Below are positions 34,716 through 43,984 of a DNA stretch of 64,000 nt, one piece after another. The translations under genes and the position numbers were made by a program. This DNA is from Sphaerisporangium corydalis (GTDB taxonomy: Bacteria; Actinomycetota; Actinomycetes; Streptosporangiales; Streptosporangiaceae). The notes below the pieces were generated by a model that saw only the letters and a list, made by a program, of their open reading frames with translations, searched no databases and was not told the origin of the DNA. How positions within the stretch are numbered: position 1 is the first letter of the stretch; every line of letters begins with the position of its first letter. The stretch is from the NCBI RefSeq assembly GCF_025506355.1, contig NZ_JANZYP010000054.1:1-64000 (forward strand), written 5' to 3'.

Positions 34716-34874
34716 GGCCTCACCCTCACCTCGCGACGTACAACGCCCGGACCGCGCCCCGGGGTTCCCGTACCGGACCGGTTCGCTCACGGCGTGACCC
34801 GCCGGCCATGGCGTTCCGCCGGCCCGCGCGCCGGCCGCCCCGCCGTCGCCGGCCACTCGCCCGGCGGGCGTGGC

Positions 34875-35618
34875 TCAGCGGCTCCGGCGCAGGCGGCGCG
34901 GCAGGCCGGTCAGGCCCCAGACGGTGACCCGCCAGAAGGCCTCGGCGACGATGGCGCGGCTCATCTTGCTCGCCCCGACCACGCGGTCGACGAACGTGAT
35001 CGGCACCTCGGCGACCCGCAGGCCGCCCCGGACGGTGCGGAGCGTCAGGTCGACCTGGAAGCAGTAGCCCTCGGACCGCACGTCGTCCAGCCCGATCTTC
35101 TCCAGCGTCGAGGCGCGGTAGGCGCGGAAGCCGGCCGTGGTGTCGCGCACCGGCACGCCCAGCATGAGGCGGGCGTAGGTGTTGGCGACCCGCGACAGCA
35201 GCTCCCGGGAGGCCGGCCAGTTGACGACCCTGCCGCCCGGCACCCACCGCGACCCGATGACCAGGTCGGCCGAGCCGCCCAGGGCGTCCAGCAGCAGGTG
35301 GAGCTCCTCGGGCTTGTGGGAGCCGTCGGCGTCCATCTCGACCAGCACGTCGTAGCCCTCGGACAGGCCCCAGCGGAACCCGGCGACGTAGGCGGCGCCG
35401 AGGCCCCGCTTGCCGGGGCGGTGCAGGACGTGGACGTGGTCGTCGGCGGCGGCCAGCTCGTCGGCCACGGCGCCGGTGCCGTCGGGGCTGCCGTCGTCGG
35501 CGACCAGCAGGTGGACGTCGGGCAGGGCGGCCCGGAGCCTTCCCGCGATCATCGGCAGGTTCTCACGCTCGTTGTACGTGGGAACGATGACGAGCACCCT
35601 CCCGAGACTCCGCTCCAT
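34875..35618 (-). CDS. ppm1: Polyprenol monophosphomannose synthase
   Basis: This 247-residue GT2 enzyme transfers mannose from GDP-mannose to a polyprenyl phosphate, supplying donor for lipoglycan and protein O-mannosylation. Family motifs are present: [36 protein letters not shown] with the metal-binding DxD, and TTAGFRAYR. There is no C-terminal membrane domain, as in actinobacterial Ppm catalytic subunits. The ATG overlaps the lnt stop by one base (TGATG), so the two are coupled. In M. tuberculosis the same two activities are fused in one Ppm1 protein. Confidence 0.93.
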   Translation of the reverse strand: MERSLGRVLVIVPTYNERENLPMIAGRLRAALPDVHLLVADDGSPDGTGAVADELAAADDHVHVLHRPGKRGLGAAYVAGFRWGLSEGYDVLVEMDADGSHKPEELHLLLDALGGSADLVIGSRWVPGGRVVNWPASRELLSRVANTYARLMLGVPVRDTTAGFRAYRASTLEKIGLDDVRSEGYCFQVDLTLRTVRGGLRVAEVPITFVDRVVGASKMSRAIVAEAFWRVTVWGLTGLPRRLRRSR

Positions 35619-37207
35619 CACCCGTCCTCTGCTTCGGTGGTGTCCTGACGTGGCGCCGCGCGCCGCAGGGTGAGGGCCGCCGCCACGGCACCCAGGCCCG
35701 CGAGCAGCAGCGCCCACTCCGGCAGCGCCCCGGCGCGGGTCGCGAGGGTCTGGCCCGTGCGGACCGGGACGGTCACCACGGCCATGTCGGCGACCTTCTC
35801 GGCGGTCCGCCATCGCACGGTGCCGCCGGGGTCGACGTAGGCCGAGATGCCGGTCGTGGCGGCGATGACCACCGCACGGTCGTGCTCTACGGCGCGCAGC
35901 TGCGACATGGCGAGCTGCTGGGGGGGCAGGCCGGTGCGGGCGTAGGTGGCGTTGTTGGTCTGCACCACGATCGGGCTGCCGCCGGCGCGCACCGTGCCGC
36001 GCACGATGTCGTCGAAGGCGACCTCGTAGCACTCGACCGCTCCCACCGTCACCGGTCCCATCCTCAGATCGCCTTCCCGGGTGCCGGCCAGCGACTGCAG
36101 ACCGACGAGGTTGACCCGCTTGATGAACTTCGCGAGGAAGTCCTTGAAGGGGACGAACTCGCCGAACGGCACCAGTTTGCGTTTGTCATAGTAGGCGCCC
36201 GGCCCGGTCACCGGGTCCCACACGACGCCGCGGGTGTAGCGGTGCTGCCCGTCGGCGGAACGGGCCACCGCTCCGACCAGCACCGGCACGCCGATGTCGC
36301 GCACGGCGTCGTCGATGATCCCGCGGGCGAGCGCGCTGCGGTAGGGGTCGATGTCGGTGGAGTTCTCCGGCCACACCACGATGTCGGGCCTGGCGACCTT
36401 CCCGGCCCTGACCGCCTCGGCCAGTTCGTGGGTCTTGCCGGCGTGGTTGCGCAGCACGACGGCGGGCTCGTCGCCGAGGAAGCCCATGCCCTCCCCGGGG
36501 ACGTCGCCCTGGATCACCCCGACCCGGATCGTCTTCCCGCCGTCCCCGGGGAGGGGGACGGCGTACCCGAGCAGGGGCACCGCCAGCGCGCCGGCCAGGA
36601 CCAGGGCGGTCCCCCGGGTGCGGCGCAGGTGCGGGGGCCGTACGGCGGCCAGGGCCAGCAGGGTGCCGCAGAGCACGACGGCGAAGGTGACCAGCGGCGC
36701 GCCGCCGATCGCGGCGTAGGGCGTGAAGGCCGTGTGGCCCTGGCTGAAGGCCACGCGGACCCAGGGGAAGCCGCCGACCGGGAACAGGCCTCTGATCCAC
36801 TCCTGGGCCACCCACAGGGCCGCGGTCCACAGCGGCCAGGCGCGCAGCCGGGCGACCACGGCGACGCCGGCCGACATCGCGGCGAAGAACAGGCTCTCGA
36901 CGGCCACCAGGATCAGCCACGCGTCGTCGCCGATCGGCCGCACCCAGGCGAGCGCCGGGACCAGGAAGGCGGCGCCGCCGGCGTATCCGAGCCAGGCGGC
37001 GCGCCGGGCGCCCGTGCCGCGCACCGCGAGGGTGAGCAGCGCCACGCCGGGCGGGGCCAGGAACCACAGGCCGGCGGGCGGGAAGGCGAAGTACAGCAGG
37101 ACGCCGCCGGCCAGGCAGGCGGCGAGGCGGCGGTAGGGGTGCGCGGAGGGCCGGACGACGGCGGCGGCCGGCGCCCGCTCCTCGTCCTGCACCGTGCGCT
37201 GGGCCAC
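35618..37207 (-). CDS. lnt: Apolipoprotein N-acyltransferase Lnt
   Basis: This membrane enzyme of about 529 residues adds the third acyl chain to the N-terminal Cys of lipoproteins. It has about six N-terminal transmembrane segments and a nitrilase-like periplasmic domain. The catalytic triad is visible: Glu in [11 protein letters not shown], Lys in [16 protein letters not shown] and Cys in [12 protein letters not shown]. One C-terminal helix follows. It is upstream of ppm1 with a TGATG junction. The start is uncertain: GTG 37207 is used, GTG 37192 is also possible, and further upstream the sequence loses coding character. Confidence 0.92.
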   Translation of the reverse strand: MAQRTVQDEERAPAAAVVRPSAHPYRRLAACLAGGVLLYFAFPPAGLWFLAPPGVALLTLAVRGTGARRAAWLGYAGGAAFLVPALAWVRPIGDDAWLILVAVESLFFAAMSAGVAVVARLRAWPLWTAALWVAQEWIRGLFPVGGFPWVRVAFSQGHTAFTPYAAIGGAPLVTFAVVLCGTLLALAAVRPPHLRRTRGTALVLAGALAVPLLGYAVPLPGDGGKTIRVGVIQGDVPGEGMGFLGDEPAVVLRNHAGKTHELAEAVRAGKVARPDIVVWPENSTDIDPYRSALARGIIDDAVRDIGVPVLVGAVARSADGQHRYTRGVVWDPVTGPGAYYDKRKLVPFGEFVPFKDFLAKFIKRVNLVGLQSLAGTREGDLRMGPVTVGAVECYEVAFDDIVRGTVRAGGSPIVVQTNNATYARTGLPPQQLAMSQLRAVEHDRAVVIAATTGISAYVDPGGTVRWRTAEKVADMAVVTVPVRTGQTLATRAGALPEWALLLAGLGAVAAALTLRRAAPRQDTTEAEDG

Positions 37208-37802
37208 AGGGGCGGGTCTCTTCTCGCGGGTCCTTCGGTGACCACCGAACGCTACCGCCCTGCGGGCCCCGCTCCAACCGCCCGTGTGGCGCGGCGGTGA
37301 AAGATCACGCATGGTGATCCCTGGGTCTCCCCCTTTCGGGAACCCCAGGAACCACGCTGCGGTGGCGGCACGGGACGGGAAGAGGGCCCGGACGACCCTT
37401 CGGACCGGATCCGTCTCGTCGGCGGCGAGCGCGGAAATCCGTTGTCTACTGGGTGTCCGGGCCCCTCCCGGGTCCAACCCCCCATCCGGCTGAGGTGCCC
37501 CGGCTCGACGGAACGCCGGCGCTGCGCCTGGCTGGGCAGACGGATCGTCACTCCGTCATGACGCAGAATCCGACGATGTCTGAAGACGGCCAACCGGTAG
37601 TCCCGTGCTGGACTGTCCAGCAAACTACCGACCTCAGCTCAGATGTCAACCGTGTCCCGATCAGTGGAAACGCCAAGTTTTCGCAGCTAGGACAGGAGAC
37701 GTGAGTGCCGTCAATGCCGTCATGTGGATCGATGTCATCACTCGGGCAGGCCTGTTTGTGGCAGTCGCTCCGCTCACGCGGCGTGCGGGCGCGCCCGGGG
37801 CC
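37208..37802. other. Non-coding stretch between lnt and helD
   Basis: No convincing gene is seen here. From about 37430 the base composition drops below the surroundings. A perfect 15-bp palindrome with arms GCTGGAC and GTCCAGC lies at 37607-37621. A 48-codon open frame (ATG 37558, TGA 37704) runs through it without a ribosome site or recognisable product. The stretch probably holds the promoter region for lnt on its left side and the 3' flank of helD on its right. Confidence 0.5.
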
Positions 37803-40094
37803 TCACGAATTCTCGCAGCGGGACAGGACGGCGGGCAGGTCGCCGGTGTGCAGGACGCCAAGCCTGCGGGTGGCACGGGTCAGGGCGACGTAAAGATCGC
37901 TGGCACCGCGTGGCGACTCGGCCAGGATCTCCCCCGGCTCGGCGACCAGGACTCCGTCGAACTCCAGGCCCTTGGCCTCGGTGACGGTCAGCACCAGCAC
38001 CGGCGCCTCCAGCGCGCCCGCCGTCGGCCCGGCGACCGCGCCCGGCACCGAGGAGGTGATCGCCCGGCCGAGCTCGGCGGCGCGCGAAACCGGGACGATC
38101 ACGACCAGCCGCCCGTCCTGGACGATCTCCTCGCCGACGACCCGGGCCAGCTCCCCGGGGCCGGAGATCCGGCGCGCCCACGGCGGCTCGCCGGTCTCGC
38201 GGACCGACTCCGGCGCCTTGAGGCCGGGGCCGACGAGCTTGAGCACGTCGGCGGCGACGGCCATCAGCTCGACGGGGGTGCGGTAGTTGACGGTCAGGGT
38301 CTCCTCGCGCCAGCGCCCGCCGGCGTAGGGGTCCAGGACCTGCCCCCAGGAGGCGGTGCCCGCGACCGAGCCGGTCTGGGCGATGTCGCCCACGATGGTC
38401 ATCGAGCGGGTGGGGATCTTGCGCATCAGCATCCGCCACGCCATGGCCGACAGTTCTTGCGCCTCGTCCACGATGATGTGCCCGTACGCCCAGGTGCGGT
38501 CGGCCGCCGCGCGCTCGGCGGTGGTCAGATGGACGTCGTCGCCGCGGTGGCGGGCCGCGAGCCGCTCGGCGTCCATGATGTCGGACATGCCGGTCAGTTC
38601 CAGGACCTCGCGGGCGTAGGTCAGCTCGGAGTCGCGGTCGGCCTCCTCGGCGCGCCGTGCGGCGGCGAGCTCCTCCTCGGCGTGCAGGGCGGCGGCGCGC
38701 AGCACCCCGGCGTCGATCTCGCCGAGCAGCTCGGCGGCCTCGTCCAGCAGTGGCACGTCGGCCTCGGTCCAGTGGTCGCCGCCGCGCGGGACCTCGCGGT
38801 ACAGCGCGTCCTGCTCGGCGGCGTTCAGCCCGGCGTAGGACATCCGCTCGCGGGAGGCGTACAGGCCGATGAGCAGGCGCTGAGGGGTCACGTAGGGCCA
38901 CAGGCGGTTGAGCGCGGTCTTGACGGCGGGCTCGGTGCGCAGGTCCTCGCGCAGGTCGTCCAGGTCGGCCTCCTCCAGCATGCCCCGGCCGAGGGCCTTG
39001 GCGGCCTGCCTGGCGAGCGCGCCGAGGACGTGGCGCACGAACACGACGCGGGCCTCGTTGTGGGGGCGGTTGCTGCGCGCGGCGCGGTTCCTGGCGGCCT
39101 CGCAGGTGCGCTGGTCCAGCCGGAGGGTGTATCCGCCGATCTTGATGTCGATCGGCTGCCGGGGCAGCCGCTGGCGGTCGCGCACGGCCCTGGCCACCAC
39201 GTCGACCATCCGCAGGGAGCCCTTGACGGCGGCGGCCTCGGCGGTGTCGCGCGCGGTGACGGTCACCCCGGGGTACATCTCGGCGACGGTGGACAAAAGG
39301 ACGTCGGTCTCGCCGAGGGAGGGCAGCACCTGCTCGATGTAGCGCAGGAAGGTGAGGTTCGGGCCGACGATCAGCACGCCGCGGCGGGCCAGCCGGTCGC
39401 GGTGGGTGTAGAGCAGGTAGGCGGCGCGGTGCAGCGCGACGACGGTCTTGCCGGTGCCCGGGCCCCCCTGGACGACCAGGACGCCGTTGAGGTCGCTGCG
39501 GATGACGCGGTCCTGCTCGGCCTGGATGGTGGCGACGATGTCGCGCATGCGCCCGGTGCGCTTCGCGTCCAGGGCGGCGAGCAGGGCGGCCTCGCCGTTG
39601 AGCGTGGCACGGTCGGCCTCGGTCAGCCGGTCGAGGTCGAGCAGGTCGTCGTCGACGCCGACGACCTGGCGGCCCTTGGTCTGGAGGTGGCGCCTGCGGG
39701 TCACCCCCATGGGGACGGCGGGGGTGGCGCGGTAGAACGGCTGGGCGACGGGGGCGCGCCAGTCGATCAGCAGCCGCGTCTGGTCGTCGTCGGACAGGCC
39801 CAGGCGGCCGATGTAGTGGGGGCTCTCCCCTGCCAGGTCGAGCCGGCCGAAGCACAGCCCGTTCTCCACGGCCCACAGCCGCGCGAGGCGCTCGGCGTAC
39901 ATCCCGGCGAAGGAGTCGCGCTCGGAACGGTTCTGGTGGGTGCCGCCGCCGCCCTGGGCGAGTACGCCGTTGAGCTGCTCACGCGTCCGCACGCGCAGCA
40001 GGTCGAGCCGCTCGTAGAGGCCGGTGACGTATTCTTGCTCCTTGGCGAGCTCGATTTGACGGGTAGCCCCTGCTTCATTATTATTGGTAGTAAT
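37803..40094 (-). CDS. helD: HelD-type RNA polymerase recycling helicase, probable ATT start
   Basis: This superfamily 1 helicase-like ATPase binds RNA polymerase and strips stalled or inhibitor-bound complexes from DNA; the actinobacterial HelR relative gives rifamycin tolerance. Family features are present: DWRAPVAQPFYRAT, Walker A GGPGTGKT, GHIIVDEAQELSAMAWRML, VGDIAQTGS and VLTVTEAKGLEFDGV. The first standard start, GTG 39992, would drop the N-terminal coiled coil. The frame stays open further and encodes RQIELAKEQEYVTGLYERLDLLR, typical of HelD N-termini. The only ribosome-site-supported codon there is ATT at 40094, six bases after GGAG, giving 763 residues. Confidence 0.85.
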   Translation of the reverse strand: MTTNNNEAGATRQIELAKEQEYVTGLYERLDLLRVRTREQLNGVLAQGGGGTHQNRSERDSFAGMYAERLARLWAVENGLCFGRLDLAGESPHYIGRLGLSDDDQTRLLIDWRAPVAQPFYRATPAVPMGVTRRRHLQTKGRQVVGVDDDLLDLDRLTEADRATLNGEAALLAALDAKRTGRMRDIVATIQAEQDRVIRSDLNGVLVVQGGPGTGKTVVALHRAAYLLYTHRDRLARRGVLIVGPNLTFLRYIEQVLPSLGETDVLLSTVAEMYPGVTVTARDTAEAAAVKGSLRMVDVVARAVRDRQRLPRQPIDIKIGGYTLRLDQRTCEAARNRAARSNRPHNEARVVFVRHVLGALARQAAKALGRGMLEEADLDDLREDLRTEPAVKTALNRLWPYVTPQRLLIGLYASRERMSYAGLNAAEQDALYREVPRGGDHWTEADVPLLDEAAELLGEIDAGVLRAAALHAEEELAAARRAEEADRDSELTYAREVLELTGMSDIMDAERLAARHRGDDVHLTTAERAAADRTWAYGHIIVDEAQELSAMAWRMLMRKIPTRSMTIVGDIAQTGSVAGTASWGQVLDPYAGGRWREETLTVNYRTPVELMAVAADVLKLVGPGLKAPESVRETGEPPWARRISGPGELARVVGEEIVQDGRLVVIVPVSRAAELGRAITSSVPGAVAGPTAGALEAPVLVLTVTEAKGLEFDGVLVAEPGEILAESPRGASDLYVALTRATRRLGVLHTGDLPAVLSRCENS

Positions 40095-40185
40095 GTGAAA
40101 CTCCGGGCCTTTATTGCACTTTGTGATTAATGTTATGACAAGGCCTTAGAATAGCAGATCGAGACGAGAGCACTTCGTACCGTAC

Positions 40186-40208
40186 GCCGCCCGAGAGGCG
40201 GCTTTTTT
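40186..40208 (+). terminator. Strong intrinsic terminator, plus strand, upstream of helD
   Basis: GCCGCC and GGCGGC pair around a CGAGA loop, followed by six T residues. It points rightward, away from helD and before the ROK gene. No plus-strand gene precedes it, so it would end a short untranslated transcript or act as an attenuator in a leader of the ROK gene. Confidence 0.8.
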
Positions 40209-40274
40209 CGTTTTCCCCGCTGATTCCCGCCCGGCCCCGCGCGCCGGATCGCGGCACGTCAGGCAGGCTGCCAC

Positions 40275-40306
40275 CCGCTACCAACCTGGTCACAGCTTGG
40301 TAGCGG
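40275..40306. promoter_or_regulatory. 10-bp inverted repeat upstream of ROK promoter
   Basis: CCGCTACCAA and TTGGTAGCGG are perfect arms separated by 12 bases. The right arm ends four bases before the ROK -35 box. It could be an activator or second operator site, or a terminator-like stem. Confidence 0.45.
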
Positions 40307-40309
40307 CCC

Positions 40310-40338
40310 TTGACCCCGCTCGGGGATGCCCCTGTACT
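40310..40338 (+). promoter_or_regulatory. Vegetative-type promoter of the ROK gene
   Basis: TTGACC (40310-40315) and TGTACT (40333-40338) are separated by 17 bases, a good housekeeping-sigma match. The predicted start falls at the left edge of the ROK palindrome. Confidence 0.6.
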
Positions 40339-40346
40339 TTCCTTAC

Positions 40347-40369
40347 AAGTTAGGAAGCTTTCCTAACTT
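40347..40369. promoter_or_regulatory. ROK-type operator palindrome
   Basis: Perfect ten-base arms AAGTTAGGAA and TTCCTAACTT flank GCT. The TTAGGAA-N3-TTCCTAA pattern matches operators of NagC/XylR (ROK) repressors. It sits on the predicted transcription start of the ROK gene, consistent with autorepression by roadblock. Confidence 0.75.
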
Positions 40370-40426
40370 CCGCCGGAACGGTCCGCAATCCGAGTGCGCC
40401 GACGGCCGGGCCGAGGAGCGTGTGCG

Positions 40427-41629
40427 GTGAACACGCAGCCGGGGACCCCGAGTCTCCTGCGGGCGATCAACGATCGCGCCGCACTGCAGGTGCTGCTGGA
40501 ACGGGGGCCGCTGACCCGTCCCGAACTGGGCGCGCTCACGGGCCTGTCCAAGCCTACGGCCTCGCAACTGCTGTCGCGGCTGCACGACGCCGGGCTGGTC
40601 GTGCTGGACGGCATCCGCGAGGGCCTGCCGGGACGGACGGCGGAGCTGTACCGGATCAACCCGCTCGCCGCGCACGTCGCCGCGCTCGACGTGACCCCGG
40701 CGCGCATCGCCGCCTCGGTCGCCGACATCACCGGTACCGTGACGGCCGAGTTCCGCCTCCCGACCCCCGGCAGGAGCGCCGGCGACGTCGTGGACCGGGT
40801 GCGCGGCGCCGTCAACGGGGCCTGCCTGCAGGCGGGCGTGGCCCCGGCGGCGCTGCACCGGATCGTGATCGGCATCCAGGGCGCCGTCAACCCGGCCACC
40901 GCCCGGCTCGGCTACGCCGCCCACATCCCCGGCTGGCACATCCCCGACCTGGTGGGGACCCTCCGTGACGGCCTCGGCGTCCCGGTCGACGTGGAGAACG
41001 ACGTCAACCTCGTCGCCCTGACCGAGCAGGCCCACGGCATCGCGCGCGGCCACGACGACTTCGTCCTGCTCTGGGCCGACGAGGGCATCGGGGCCGCGCT
41101 GGTGCTCGGCGGGCGGCTGCACCGAGGCGCGACCGGCGGCGCCGGGGAGGTCGGCTACATGCCCATCGTCGGCGCGCCGACGCCCCGGGAGACCGGCAAG
41201 CGGGGCGACCACGGCTTCCAGGCCCTCGCCGGCGGCCCCGCGGTGCTGAAGCTGCTGCGGTCGCACGGCCTGCGCGGCACCGACCCCGCGCGGGCGATGC
41301 GCAACGCCGTGCGGGACGCCGCGCTCGGCGGCGTGCGGGCCGAGCGGGCCGGGAGCGCGCTGCGCGAGATCGCGGCCCGGCTGGCCACCGGCCTGGCCCC
41401 GATCGTCTCGGTCATCGACCCCGAGATCGTCGTGCTGACCGGCGGCATGCTGCTCGCCGGCGGCGACGTCCTGTCCGAACTCGTCGAGCAGGAACTGCAC
41501 GCGCTGACGTTCCCGCGTCCGCCCGTGCGGATGTCCACCGTCGAGAGCAACCCGGTGCTCACCGGAGCCCTCGGCCTCGCCCTCGCCACCTCCCGTGACG
41601 AGATCTTCAGCTCCACCGTCCCCACCTAG
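40427..41629 (+). CDS. ROK family transcriptional repressor
   Basis: This 400-residue NagC/XylR-type regulator has an N-terminal winged HTH (RAALQVLLERGPLTRPELGALTGLSKPTASQLLSRL). A sugar-kinase-like ROK domain follows, with VDVENDVNLVALTEQ, DEGIGAALVLGGRLHRGATGGAGEVGY and LTGGMLLAGG. The usual zinc motif CxCGxxGCxE is missing: the sequence there is GKRGDHGFQ, so the metal site is lost. GAGGAG precedes GTG 40427 by eight bases. The operator at its promoter suggests autoregulation, and it probably controls the sugar operon directly downstream. Confidence 0.93.
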   Translation: MNTQPGTPSLLRAINDRAALQVLLERGPLTRPELGALTGLSKPTASQLLSRLHDAGLVVLDGIREGLPGRTAELYRINPLAAHVAALDVTPARIAASVADITGTVTAEFRLPTPGRSAGDVVDRVRGAVNGACLQAGVAPAALHRIVIGIQGAVNPATARLGYAAHIPGWHIPDLVGTLRDGLGVPVDVENDVNLVALTEQAHGIARGHDDFVLLWADEGIGAALVLGGRLHRGATGGAGEVGYMPIVGAPTPRETGKRGDHGFQALAGGPAVLKLLRSHGLRGTDPARAMRNAVRDAALGGVRAERAGSALREIAARLATGLAPIVSVIDPEIVVLTGGMLLAGGDVLSELVEQELHALTFPRPPVRMSTVESNPVLTGALGLALATSRDEIFSSTVPT

Positions 41630-41685
41630 GCCCGCCCCCGGCCCGCCCTCCTGATCGCCCACCCCACCTCAGAGGAGGAACCCCT

Positions 41686-43014
41686 GTGAGAACACGTCTG
41701 CTGCTCGTGGCGGCGGGTCTGGCCGTGCTGTCGGCGGCCGCCTGCACCGCGGGAACCGAGAGCGCGCCCGCGATCCCGTCCGCGGGGAGCACGCCCGACC
41801 AGAAACCCGTCACCATCACCATGTGGCACGGCTTCAGCGCCGACAACGAGCTGAAGGCCTTCGACGACGCCCTGGCCGGCTTCAAGCAGAAATATCCCTG
41901 GATCACGGTCAAGACGACCAAGGCCATCCAGGACGACCAGATCATCCAGTCGGCGCGGGGCGGCAACCCCCCGGACGTGGCGATGTCGTTCACCACCGAC
42001 AGCGTCGCGACGTTCTGCAAGACCGGGATCTTCCAGGACCTCAAGCCGTTCCTGGCGGCGAGCAAGATCGACGAGTCGATCTTCCCGAAGGTGATCGCGG
42101 AGTACACCCAATACCAGGGCAACCGCTGCGTGATGCCCATGCTCGCCGACTCCTACGGCCTGTACTACAACAAGAAGCTGATGAAGGGCGAGCAGCCGCC
42201 GAAGACCCTGTCGGAGCTGGCGGCGCTGACCAAGAAGCTCACCGTGCGGGCCGCCGACGGCACGATCAAGGTCGCGGGCTTCGTGCCGCACAGCCAGATG
42301 TACGAGAACGCCCCGATCCACACCGGGACCATGGTCGGCGCCAAGTGGACCAACCCCGACGGGACCTCCGCGGTCGCCTCCGACCCTGCCTGGAAGCAGC
42401 TCATGACCTGGCAGAAGGACCTGGTCGACTGGTTCGGCTACGACAAGCTGGAGAAGTTCCGCAAGAGCATGGGCGACGAGTGGTCGGCCGACAACCCCTT
42501 CATGAAGGGCAAGGTCGCCATGGCCATCGACGGTGAGTGGCGCAACGCCATGATCGCCGCCGACGCCAAGGACCTGGACTACGGCACCGCGCCGATCCCG
42601 GTGGCCGACGACAAGCCCCAGCTCTACGGCGGCGGCTTCATCGCCGGCACGGTCGTCGGCATCCCGCGCGGCGCCAAGAACCCCGAGGCGGCCTGGGACC
42701 TGGTGAAGTACCTCACCACCGACACCGACGCCGTGGTGAACCTGTCCAACGCGCTGCGCAACGTGCCGAGCACGCTGCCCGCGCTCCAGTCCCCCAAGCT
42801 GGACAAGGACCCCAACTTCCAGACGTTCCTCGACATCTTCGCCAACCCCAGCAGCGCGACGCTGCCGGCGCAGCTCAACTCGGTGTTCAACCAGCAGACG
42901 CTGCAGGAGGCCCAGATCAAGTGGGAGTCCGGCCGGGCGCCCGACCTGGACGCGCTGCTCGCCGACGTGGACAAGAAGATCAACGACAAGCTCAAGCTGA
43001 CCTCGGGCAACTGA
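41686..43014 (+). CDS. Sugar ABC transporter substrate-binding lipoprotein
   Basis: This 442-residue extracytoplasmic binding protein of the CUT1 (family 1) type has a type II signal peptide, MRTRLLLVAAGLAVLSAAAC, placing Cys20 as the lipidated residue. The mature part starts TITMWHGFSADNELKAFDDALAGFKQKYPWITVKT and contains ADSYGLYYNKKLMKG and AIDGEWRNAM. GAGGAGG lies seven bases before GTG 41686. It delivers an oligosaccharide to the two permeases encoded next. Ligand identity is unknown. Confidence 0.95.
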   Translation: MRTRLLLVAAGLAVLSAAACTAGTESAPAIPSAGSTPDQKPVTITMWHGFSADNELKAFDDALAGFKQKYPWITVKTTKAIQDDQIIQSARGGNPPDVAMSFTTDSVATFCKTGIFQDLKPFLAASKIDESIFPKVIAEYTQYQGNRCVMPMLADSYGLYYNKKLMKGEQPPKTLSELAALTKKLTVRAADGTIKVAGFVPHSQMYENAPIHTGTMVGAKWTNPDGTSAVASDPAWKQLMTWQKDLVDWFGYDKLEKFRKSMGDEWSADNPFMKGKVAMAIDGEWRNAMIAADAKDLDYGTAPIPVADDKPQLYGGGFIAGTVVGIPRGAKNPEAAWDLVKYLTTDTDAVVNLSNALRNVPSTLPALQSPKLDKDPNFQTFLDIFANPSSATLPAQLNSVFNQQTLQEAQIKWESGRAPDLDALLADVDKKINDKLKLTSGN

Positions 43015-43018
43015 TCGC

Positions 43019-43984
43019 ATGGCCACGACGACGCTCGGGCGCCGGGGGGAGGCGGTGCCGGCCAGGCTCAAGGGCCGGCACCGCGTGAACCTCACGGCGC
43101 TGCTCTACCTGTCCCCCTGGCTGGTCGGGTTCACGGTCTTCTTCGTCTACCCGCTCATCGCCACCGTCTACTTCTCCTTCCAGCGGTACGACCTGTTCAC
43201 CCTCGAACCGGTCGGGCTGCTGAACTACAAGTACTTCTTCCAGGACGGCGCGGCCTGGACGTCCATCAGGAACACGCTGTGGCTGGTCGTGGTGATGGTG
43301 CCGCTGCGGCTGCTGTTCGCGCTCGGCGTCGCGCAGCTGGTCACCAAGCTCAAGGCGGGCGTCGGGTTCTTCCGGACGATCTTCTACCTGCCGTCGCTGG
43401 TGCCGCTGGTGGCCGGGACGCTGGGGTTCGTGTACCTGCTCAACCCCGGCACCGGGCCGGTCCCGACGATCCTGTCGGCGCTCGGGCTGCCCTCGCCCGA
43501 CTGGTTCGGTGACCCCTCCTGGTCCAAGCCGGGGCTCACCCTGCTGGCGCTCTGGTCGGTCGGTGACCTCATGGTCATCTTCCTGGCGGCGCTGCTGGAC
43601 GTGCCCAAGCAGCTCTACGAGGCCGCGTCCCTGGACGGGGCGGGCGCGTGGCAGCAGTTCTACCACGTGACCCTGCCGGTGATCAGGCCCGTGCTGACGT
43701 TCGCCGCCGTCACCGGGGTCATCCAGACACTCCAGTACTTCACGCAGGCGATGGTGGCCGCGCGGGTCGCGTCGGGGTCCACCGACTCCGCCGGCTCGGT
43801 CTTCACCCCCGGCTACCCCGACCAGTCCACCCTCACCTTCCCCGAACTGCTCTTCCAGCAGGGATTCCGCGACTTCGCCATGGGGTACGCCTGCGTGCTC
43901 GCGCTGCTGCTGTTCGCGGTGTCGATGATCTTCACGCTGGTCCTGCTGCGCCAGTTCCGCGGCCTCGACGAGGAGGCGGTATGA
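43019..43984 (+). CDS. Sugar ABC transporter permease (MalF-like)
   Basis: This 321-residue inner-membrane permease has about six transmembrane helices, beginning YLSPWLVGFTVFFVYPLIATVYFSFQRYDLF. The cytoplasmic EAA loop, YEAASLDGAGAWQQFYHVTLP, docks the ATPase. The gene starts four bases after the binding-protein stop and overlaps the second permease by four bases. Confidence 0.95.
   Translation: MATTTLGRRGEAVPARLKGRHRVNLTALLYLSPWLVGFTVFFVYPLIATVYFSFQRYDLFTLEPVGLLNYKYFFQDGAAWTSIRNTLWLVVVMVPLRLLFALGVAQLVTKLKAGVGFFRTIFYLPSLVPLVAGTLGFVYLLNPGTGPVPTILSALGLPSPDWFGDPSWSKPGLTLLALWSVGDLMVIFLAALLDVPKQLYEAASLDGAGAWQQFYHVTLPVIRPVLTFAAVTGVIQTLQYFTQAMVAARVASGSTDSAGSVFTPGYPDQSTLTFPELLFQQGFRDFAMGYACVLALLLFAVSMIFTLVLLRQFRGLDEEAV

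Noticed and set aside
37558-37704. A 48-codon small protein between lnt and helD
   Set aside because: No ribosome-binding site, no recognisable sequence and no coding-type third-position bias, so it is described only as part of the non-coding stretch.
37605-40130. An 841-codon plus-strand frame opposite helD
   Set aside because: Gly/Val/Leu-rich composition with no recognisable motif, while the minus strand encodes a complete HelD with intact ATPase motifs.
40095-40330. A rifamycin-associated element in front of helD
   Set aside because: HelR genes in Streptomyces carry such a 19-bp palindrome. I looked for its GGGGCTTGC-type arms here and found none; the palindromes present look ROK-like or terminator-like.
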